Below, in pieces: positions 39,901-44,542 of a DNA stretch of 44,542 nucleotides (within the stretch, counting starts at the first letter, position 1; every line of letters begins with the position of its first letter). The notes under the pieces were generated by a model. It was not told the DNA's origin. It saw only the letters and a list, made by a program, of their open reading frames with translations, and ran no database searches. Source of the stretch: an uncultured Clostridia bacterium (GTDB lineage Bacteria; Bacillota; Clostridia; Lachnospirales; CAG-274); assembly GCA_947627425.1 (NCBI GenBank), contig CANQVZ010000016.1, positions 1 to 44,542 on the forward strand, given 5' to 3'. Both the position numbers and the translations under genes were made by a program.

Positions 39901-41745
39901 TGAATATTTGTCATGAGCATTTTCTACATTGTAGTAGCCTGTGGAATCAAGTGAGTAATAGTGATAGCCTATACCATAGTACCATGTAAGCTTGACCTCG
40001 CCGTTTCCTACGGGAACCATAGTGATGTAAGGTGTGTCAACGCTTACCTGCTCTCTGTAAGTGCCTGCCGCAATATGTATTGTAACTCTGTCAGCCTCCG
40101 ACTGGGGATTGATGACCTTTGCGGCTGCAAGAGCCTCGCCTACGGTGTCATAATTGTTTACTTCGCCGGGAACACCTACATAGATGTCCTTCTTTGTTGT
40201 GTCAACAACGGGAGGAGCGGGATCTACGGGAACAAAGAGAATGTCCTTGTTAACATCCTTTGTGCCTACAACAACGTGAGCAGATGTCTTATATCCCTCT
40301 GCCACTGCCTGAACGGCATAGCTGCCAGATCTGAGCTTAACGCTGTAGATATCGCCTGTTACCGTGCCTGCGTATGAATAATCATCATCTACATTTACAA
40401 ATGCTATCTCTGTAACATTTGCTCCGCCGATGATCTTACCCGTAACTTCATACATTGCCTTTAAAGCGACCTCGATATCCTGTGTGATATCTGCTGTGCC
40501 GCTGAATGAGCCGCCCTTTGTGATCTCATAGTCATTTACACCCGCAAGAGAAGCCGTATACTCAACATCGGGCTCAAGAGTTGCCTCAAAGCTGAGATTG
40601 GGCGCTACTGTTGCAACAACGGGATCAGCATTGGAATCTTCACCGGGAACAAATGTAAGCACGAGCTTCGATGTATCATAACCATCTGCAAAGCCCCTCA
40701 GGCTGCCCTTAGCCTTATATGTAGCCTTTACCTCTACATTGAGAGTAACATCCTTAGCGCCTGCAAGAAGGTCATCCGTTGAGATGCTTATCTTTCTTGT
40801 GTCGTTTGTGAAGCCATAACCTACAACGCCCTTCGAAGAAACGGTGTAGTTATAGCCGGGAGTAAGGTTAAGAGGCTCGCCTATTTTACCCTCTATCTTT
40901 TCACCCGTAGCATCGTTTACAGCAACAAGCTCTGCTATAGGAGCATTGTCATCGTTCTTGCCGATAGCAAATGTAACGGGAACGGAAGGTGTGCGAACTA
41001 TTCTGTTTACGATAGGCTTTGAACCGCCTGCATCGAACCAAAGCTTATAGCTGCCGTTATACTTTGCTATAAATGTCTTTATAGTGTTTGTTTCGGTTGT
41101 TTCAATAACATCAGACTGTACACCCTCATCGCCAAGATATGTGCAATAGAGAATGTTTTTGCCTGCATTGCTGTTTGCGGTATAGACCTTTATCTCACTG
41201 CCTGTCGTAACATCGTTAAGTGTAAAGCATCTTCTTGCTTCGCCGCCTGTACCGTTTGCATACCACTGACCTGCCGCTGTATAGCCGTCTTCATATGCAA
41301 AGGACGCTACTGCGGTAAGTGTGCCGTAACCTCTTGTACCGGGTTCTCCCGCAGCATTGAGATAGAACAAACGGTCATTCTTTTCCGAGGTTACTGTTAT
41401 ACCGTTGAAATCGGTGTCTCCTTTTTCAAGGAACTTACCCTTGTTTCCGCTTGCCTCGTCACCTACAACGGTAAGTGAATCAAGGAAAGCAGTGTCAATA
41501 TGATTTGTGTAGAGCGATGTATCCTCTTCGAGAACACCGCCGAAATCCCATACATCTATGGGACCGCCTGCCGTATCTGCCAGAGGCTCTATGTAATCTG
41601 CATCCACAGCCTCGGGAGTTACAACAGCGTCAATGTCGCTACCCTCTATGTCGGCATCCGCAAAGGCTACATTTGTAAACATAGTCGAAATGATCATAAC
41701 AAATGCCAGAACACGAGATGTAAAACGCTTTGTGTTTGTTAACAT
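36976..41745 (-). CDS. Secreted pectin methylesterase (CE8) fused to a CE12-type acetylesterase
   Basis: A 1589-residue exported protein. It has a signal peptide (about 1-29, cut near AFA), a beta-rich binding-type domain (about 60-260), and repeat modules (about 270-510). The CE8 pectin methylesterase (about 515-835) has GSQDTLYFGD (Q705, D706), EGNTDYIFGSS (D732) and GYFGRPW (R803). A spacer domain is followed by a SGNH acetylesterase resembling CE12 (about 1010-1275) with AGDSTVKDY (S1020), QFGHNDS (N1098) and GEKTHHSKLGG (His1241). A long Pro/Ser/Thr and poly-Gly linker leads to two copper-amine-oxidase-N-like repeats (LVPLRFVAVAL and MFIPFRAIGDFLG), common on Clostridial surface proteins. 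It should de-methylate homogalacturonan and de-acetylate pectin. The ATG at 41745 has AAAGGAGG upstream; a longer frame to 41823 lacks one. Confidence 0.9.
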   Translation of the reverse strand: MLTNTKRFTSRVLAFVMIISTMFTNVAFADADIEGSDIDAVVTPEAVDADYIEPLADTAGGPIDVWDFGGVLEEDTSLYTNHIDTAFLDSLTVVGDEASGNKGKFLEKGDTDFNGITVTSEKNDRLFYLNAAGEPGTRGYGTLTAVASFAYEDGYTAAGQWYANGTGGEARRCFTLNDVTTGSEIKVYTANSNAGKNILYCTYLGDEGVQSDVIETTETNTIKTFIAKYNGSYKLWFDAGGSKPIVNRIVRTPSVPVTFAIGKNDDNAPIAELVAVNDATGEKIEGKIGEPLNLTPGYNYTVSSKGVVGYGFTNDTRKISISTDDLLAGAKDVTLNVEVKATYKAKGSLRGFADGYDTSKLVLTFVPGEDSNADPVVATVAPNLSFEATLEPDVEYTASLAGVNDYEITKGGSFSGTADITQDIEVALKAMYEVTGKIIGGANVTEIAFVNVDDDYSYAGTVTGDIYSVKLRSGSYAVQAVAEGYKTSAHVVVGTKDVNKDILFVPVDPAPPVVDTTKKDIYVGVPGEVNNYDTVGEALAAAKVINPQSEADRVTIHIAAGTYREQVSVDTPYITMVPVGNGEVKLTWYYGIGYHYYSLDSTGYYNVENAHDKYSREIEPSKWGTGVYVKNTAKGFRAEKITFEASFNKYITDEEIDDGVLETGALPERNYALDVTSKAATERSTAISIEADEAEFLNCTFIGSQDTLYFGDANKTLAHRYLKNCIIEGNTDYIFGSSNAVFDGCELRFCGYSDQGMGGYITAGRGNASDLGAQASSYKGYLFRACTVSNKDGMQHAAGYFGRPWDVNSDITFLNTMLENSDAITAEGWTEMSGVKPDQAKFKEYGTMNLDGTPVDTSKRIAGTVLTDDAAKAIDVKSYFDGWTPVYYTEDKLPVAFTQDPYFSTDGDVLLPATGNTFTVKYSIGENDANDASKIVYSLVAEDGKETVIKTTTGIANKGVLITNDMIGSKLKVKVTPCTILGNVGEAKEIITNAAITLGSGSVETERPSGKAAIFLAGDSTVKDYAAGAINNSGANRAEGSWGEFLKYFVDNSKYEVMDYAEGGRSTRTFMNDEKQLFNKIKEQMMAGDYLLIQFGHNDSSASYADRYVPVGTPDANGSYPYDPQKDTTDAGSGSFKWYLKEMADAAVAVGATPILVSPVSREYFDADGKITSHHGDHDEYVIATKQVAEENGWAYIDLYSHTKKMYEDAYAEDKANNAIVSGDQPSPTSFRLFAAGEKTHHSKLGGFAIAADLAYMIKTSDIGFANAIIAPKSAMQITAPVSGNEVTEFIINNSGVFTGYGRNADGIFDSSVASPYWDKYINGAIDKLKEGASQPSTDAPVEPSTDTPVQPSTNAPAEPSTDAQIDSTTQAPTQATEATTEITTSASRPSSGGGGGGGRGPAQTQQAASEKSSETATKTDVTEAESEAVSNAADTDTDTDVNATGEPTVPATVQNVSVNIGSTKISVNGKEIDMGVAPYIQASSNSTLVPLRFVAVALAGGDASEADTSSIISWDGVKKQATVSYGTSKAVFTAGSNTIEVNGAPIAMDYGVVAEIKDDRMFIPFRAIGDFLGAKVAWDGTTKTASYN

Positions 41746-41781
41746 TGTTTTTCCTCCTTTTAATAAGTTTATATGTACTTT

Positions 41782-41840
41782 GCAGACATTATCATCTGCG
41801 CATATATTACAATTATATAACATTTATGAATTAAAGTCAA
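41782..41840 (-). promoter_or_regulatory. Promoter and leader hairpin of the pectin esterase
   Basis: TTGACT (41840-41835), a 17-nt spacer, then TATAAT (41817-41812). About 15 nt after the predicted start, a GCAGA/TCTGC inverted repeat (41782-41799) lies in the leader and could be an operator or hairpin. Confidence 0.7.
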
Positions 41841-41910
41841 TATTTACACAGATATTTTAATATATGCAGAATAGACAAAAAACTGCATTATATTTTGTTT
41901 AAAGCGTAAA

Positions 41911-43023
41911 TCACTTGCTTTCAAAAAGCTCGGCGCATTCTCCGAGAAGCCTCCTTATCTCAAGATGCTGGGGACAATGGGCTTCGCATTTGCCGCATTT
42001 AAGGCACTGCGAGGCAAGCGCTCTGCCGTTTGCATAGCGTCTGTAATACATTCCCGCATTGCCCATATTGTGAGTGAGCCTATAGGTATTGAAAGCCGAA
42101 AAATATTCGGGTATGGGTATGTCCATGGGGCAGTCCTCGGTGCAGTAACGGCACTTTGTACAGCCTATGGCTGAATTTTTTTCTATTATATCCCTTACCC
42201 CTTCTATTATTTTTTTCTCCTCGGCATTGAGCGGAACGGGATCGCTCATAAAGCTTATGTTGTCCTTAAGCTGAGATATGTTGCTCATACCGCTGAGAAC
42301 CAGCTTGACGCCCTCCAAAGAGGCGCAGAAGCGCATTGCCCACGACGCGGGAGAGCTGTCGGGCGCGTAGTCCTTTATGAGCTTTTCCGCCTCCTTTGGC
42401 AGAGCAATGAGGCTGCCGCCCTTATTGGGCTCCATAACGATTATTTCCTTGCCGTGCCTTCTTGCGACATTATAACATTCCTCGGAGCGTACGCTTGGAC
42501 TTTTCCAGTCCAGATAGTTGAGCTGGAGCTGAACGAACTCCACCTCGGGATGAGCCGTGAGCACCTTGTCCAAAAGCTCGGGTTCATCGTGGAAGGAAAA
42601 GCCGAAATGCTTTATACGACCCTCCTTCATTTTTTGAGCAATAAAATCAAAGCCTCCGAATTTTTCCGTATCGGCATAGCTTTTCTTCCATATATTATGG
42701 AAGAGATAATAGTCGAAATAATCCACGCCGCACCTTTGAAGCTGTGTTTCAAACAGAACGGGATAGTCCTGCGGACCCGTCACCCTTATTGTGGGCATTT
42801 TGTCGGCAAGCAAAAAGCTGTCCCTTGGGTATCTTTTTACAAGAGCCTCGCGTATCGCCTCCTCGCTTTTTTCGCCGTGATAGGGATAGGCAGTGTCAAA
42901 ATAGCAAAAGCCGTTTGACATAAAAATATCCGTCATTTCACACACCTGCGCCATATCTATGGATGTAAAATCGCCCTCCTTTAAAATGGGCAGACGCATA
43001 AAACCAAAGCCGAGTTTTTTCAT
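41911..43023 (-). CDS. Aldo/keto reductase with C-terminal iron-sulfur clusters
   Basis: A 370-residue protein with an aldo/keto reductase barrel (about 1-280) and a ferredoxin-like tail. The barrel has FGFMRLP, the Asp/Tyr of FDTAYPYHGEKSEEAI (Tyr as acid/base), FGFSFHDEPELL and IVMEPNKGGSL, the family core. The tail carries two cysteine clusters, CTKCRYCTEDCPMDIP and CLKCGKCEAHCP, expected to bind two [4Fe-4S] clusters. Such proteins are common in anaerobic Clostridia and may reduce a carbonyl substrate using a low-potential donor; the substrate is unknown. ATG 43023 is chosen because GAGGTG lies 6 nt upstream; the GTG at 43032 overlaps that site. Single gene, divergent from sstT. Confidence 0.9.
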   Translation of the reverse strand: MKKLGFGFMRLPILKEGDFTSIDMAQVCEMTDIFMSNGFCYFDTAYPYHGEKSEEAIREALVKRYPRDSFLLADKMPTIRVTGPQDYPVLFETQLQRCGVDYFDYYLFHNIWKKSYADTEKFGGFDFIAQKMKEGRIKHFGFSFHDEPELLDKVLTAHPEVEFVQLQLNYLDWKSPSVRSEECYNVARRHGKEIIVMEPNKGGSLIALPKEAEKLIKDYAPDSSPASWAMRFCASLEGVKLVLSGMSNISQLKDNISFMSDPVPLNAEEKKIIEGVRDIIEKNSAIGCTKCRYCTEDCPMDIPIPEYFSAFNTYRLTHNMGNAGMYYRRYANGRALASQCLKCGKCEAHCPQHLEIRRLLGECAELFESK

Positions 43024-43060
43024 ATTTATCACCTCGATATATAATTTATTATTTAATTAT

Positions 43061-43089
43061 AATATAACACAATAACGGGCTTCATACAA
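43061..43089 (-). promoter_or_regulatory. Possible promoter of the aldo/keto reductase
   Basis: TTGTAT (43089-43084), a 17-nt spacer, then TATATT (43066-43061). A perfect TATAAT a few bases downstream lacks a good -35 at the right distance. Confidence 0.4.
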
Positions 43090-43137
43090 GAAATATAGCC
43101 TTGCTTTTGTGTTTTAATGCAATGAATTTTATTTTTA

Positions 43138-43166
43138 GTGACAAAGTGAATATTTTGTGATATAAT
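43138..43166 (+). promoter_or_regulatory. Promoter of the symporter gene
   Basis: GTGACA (43138-43143), a 17-nt spacer, then TATAAT (43161-43166). The -10 region reads GTGATATAATTATGAT, sharing twelve bases with the palindrome at 9047-9064. Confidence 0.7.
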
Positions 43167-43207
43167 TATGATGAATTTATTAAAATCCAAAGAGAAGGAG
43201 AAGAACA

Positions 43208-44434
43208 ATGAAAAAAATTTGGACAAAATACTGTGAAACAAACCTCATCATCAGAATACTGATAGGTCTTGTGATCGGCTCCGTACTTGGACTTACGGTG
43301 CCTCAGCTGGGACTTGGAGTGCTGGGCGATATATTCGTAGGCGCTCTTAAGGCTATCGCTCCCCTGCTTGTATTCGTGCTTGTAATAAGCTCGCTCGCAA
43401 ATGCGGGTTCGGGCATAGGCAAGCGTTTCCGTACAGTCATAATACTCTATATGCTCAGCACATTTATGGCTGCGTTTGTGGCTGTTGTAGGAAGTAAGCT
43501 CTTCCCCATTACCGTTGACCTCAACATTGCGGAGGCTGCGGAAGGCGCTGCTCCCAGCGGTATAGGCGAGGTGCTCCACACTCTCGTTATGAACATGGTG
43601 TCTAACCCCGTGACAGCTCTTTCAAATGCCAACTATGTGGGCATACTTACATGGGCTGTGATACTGGGCATAGCCATAAAGCTGCTTGCAAGCGACGGCA
43701 CAAAGGCTACATTACAGGATATTTCAAGCGCGGTAACAAAGACCGTGCAGTGGGTAATAAACTTTGCGCCCTTCGGTATAATGGGACTTGTGTTCTCATC
43801 AGTCTCGCAGAACGGACTGGGAATATTCACGCAGTACGGAAAGCTGCTTGCTCTGCTCGTGGGCTGTATGCTCGCGGTAGCGCTCATAGTAGATCCCCTC
43901 ATTGCGGGAATATGCTTAAGAAGAAATCCCTACCCGCTTGTATTCAGATGCTTTAAGGACAGCGGACTTACAGCCTTCTTTACAAGAAGCTCCGCGGCAA
44001 ACATACCCATAAATATGGCGCTTTGCGAAAAGCTCGGTCTTGACAGGGATATGTATTCCGTATCTATACCTCTCGGCGCAACCATAAATATGGACGGCGC
44101 AGCAATAACTATAACGGTTATGTCGCTTGCGGTAGCCAACACGGTAGGACTTAATGTGGACATACCCACGGCATTTATACTGAGCGTTATAGCAACTCTC
44201 GGCGCCTGTGGTTCATCAGGTGTTGCAGGCGGCTCGCTCCTGCTCATACCTATGGCTTGCTCGCTTCTTGGCATAGGCAACGACATAGCAATGCAGGCAG
44301 TCGCTATAGGCTTTATAATTGGCGTTGTTCAGGATTCACTCGAAACGGCAATAAATTCATCGGGCGATGTGCTCTTTGCGGCAACTGCGGAATTTATGGA
44401 GTGGAAAAAGGAAGGAAAGGAAATAAAGTTTTAA
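43208..44434 (+). CDS. sstT: Serine/threonine:sodium symporter
   Basis: A 408-residue DAACS-family carrier, best matched to SstT, which imports L-serine and L-threonine with Na+. It has the family features: an N-terminal IRILIGLVIGSVLG, the re-entrant serine-rich segment AFFTRSSAANIPINMALCE, the unwound NMDGAA motif of GATINMDGAAITITV, GACGSSGVAGGSLL (second re-entrant loop), and the C-terminal VQDSLETAINSSGDV. Eight membrane helices plus two re-entrant loops are expected. The start ATG at 43208 has AAGGAG upstream. Single-gene unit, with a terminator after it. Serine is a good energy source for Clostridia, which fits the gene's presence. Confidence 0.93.
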   Translation: MKKIWTKYCETNLIIRILIGLVIGSVLGLTVPQLGLGVLGDIFVGALKAIAPLLVFVLVISSLANAGSGIGKRFRTVIILYMLSTFMAAFVAVVGSKLFPITVDLNIAEAAEGAAPSGIGEVLHTLVMNMVSNPVTALSNANYVGILTWAVILGIAIKLLASDGTKATLQDISSAVTKTVQWVINFAPFGIMGLVFSSVSQNGLGIFTQYGKLLALLVGCMLAVALIVDPLIAGICLRRNPYPLVFRCFKDSGLTAFFTRSSAANIPINMALCEKLGLDRDMYSVSIPLGATINMDGAAITITVMSLAVANTVGLNVDIPTAFILSVIATLGACGSSGVAGGSLLLIPMACSLLGIGNDIAMQAVAIGFIIGVVQDSLETAINSSGDVLFAATAEFMEWKKEGKEIKF

Positions 44435-44476
44435 ACAAGCTAAAAGCTCCCGCTGAAACGGGAGCTCAGCTTGTCG

Positions 44477-44505
44477 AAAAAGTCTAGTAAACACTAGGCT
44501 TTTTC
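44477..44505 (+). terminator. Terminator of sstT
   Basis: A 12-bp stem with one G·T pair (AAAAAGTCTAGT and ACTAGGCTTTTT) around AAAC. A second hairpin without U-tail (AGCTCCCG/CGGGAGCT) lies just before it. Confidence 0.75.
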
Positions 44506-44513
44506 TTAAATTT

Positions 44514-44542
44514 GTGGTATAATTAGATGAGGTGATAATTAT
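44514..44542 (+). promoter_or_regulatory. Promoter and ribosome site of the next gene (runs off the window)
   Basis: An extended -10 box TGGTATAAT (44515-44523) is followed by GAGGTGAT at 44529-44536. The gene itself should begin within a few bases of the window end. Confidence 0.5.

Noticed and set aside
41746..41823. 26-codon N-terminal extension of the pectin esterase
   Set aside because: It would place Cys-rich residues before the signal peptide and runs into the promoter; AAAGGAGG precedes the ATG at 41745.
43166..43579. 137-codon minus-strand frame opposite sstT
   Set aside because: Antisense shadow of the symporter without a start signal or protein-like features.

Overview
The window looks like a chromosomal segment of a Gram-positive, Clostridia-type bacterium. 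The evidence is an mraZ–rsmH–ftsL–ftsI–spoVD–murE–murF–mraY–murD–ftsW cell-wall cluster with tandem class B penicillin-binding proteins and a spoVD-like paralogue, a MurE with a DNPR motif (meso-diaminopimelate type), a type A RNase P RNA, an S-layer-homology protein, a dockerin-bearing enzyme, and TTGACA/TATAAT promoters with almost uniform 17-nt spacers. Two giant secreted pectin-active enzymes suggest a plant-polysaccharide degrader of the gut or rumen, in the style of Monoglobus. That placement is inference, since no 16S rRNA gene is present.

Layout. 1-1433 (minus): start of pyrC, pyrB, and upstream of them a short leader peptide with a U-rich stretch running into an intrinsic terminator, arranged like the enterobacterial pyrBI attenuator. 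1572-1892 (plus): a 6S-like RNA with two tandem promoters. 2040-4654 (plus): a small secreted protein, then a response regulator and sensor kinase. 4726-9009 (minus): a 1427-residue pectate lyase with a C-terminal dockerin. 9229-12050 (minus): a BlaI/MecI-type repressor, a lone ABC substrate-binding lipoprotein, a candidate small RNA with C-rich loops, and a BofC-like membrane protein. 12152-13483: glutamate dehydrogenase. 13816-26972 (minus): the dcw cluster, read from mraZ to ftsW, with an MraZ operator of four boxes spaced 10 bp apart at its head, a terminator-like hairpin between ftsI and spoVD, and a strong terminator after ftsW.

27609-31644: tRNA-Thr, an SLH-domain surface protein, an Rpn-type PD-(D/E)XK nuclease, and an AT-rich orphan membrane protein. 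31727-33381 (minus): a CNNM/CorC-type membrane protein whose stop codon almost touches the 5' end of rnpB. 33534-36909 (plus): short-form prolyl-tRNA synthetase, a small tail-anchored protein and a MATE exporter. 36976-41745 (minus): a secreted enzyme that joins a CE8 pectin methylesterase and a CE12-type acetylesterase in one chain. 41911-44434: an iron-sulfur aldo/keto reductase (minus) and a SstT-type serine/threonine symporter (plus).

How the parts fit. The two pectin enzymes are complementary: esterases remove methyl and acetyl groups, and the lyase then cleaves the demethylated backbone. They lie about 28 kb apart, each with its own promoter region, so this is not a single polysaccharide-utilisation operon. 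The rest is mostly housekeeping. The least explained parts are RNA-level: the pyr attenuator, the candidate small RNA, hairpins inside the dcw operon, and the rnpB arrangement. All assignments come from reading the sequence; no database search was run.
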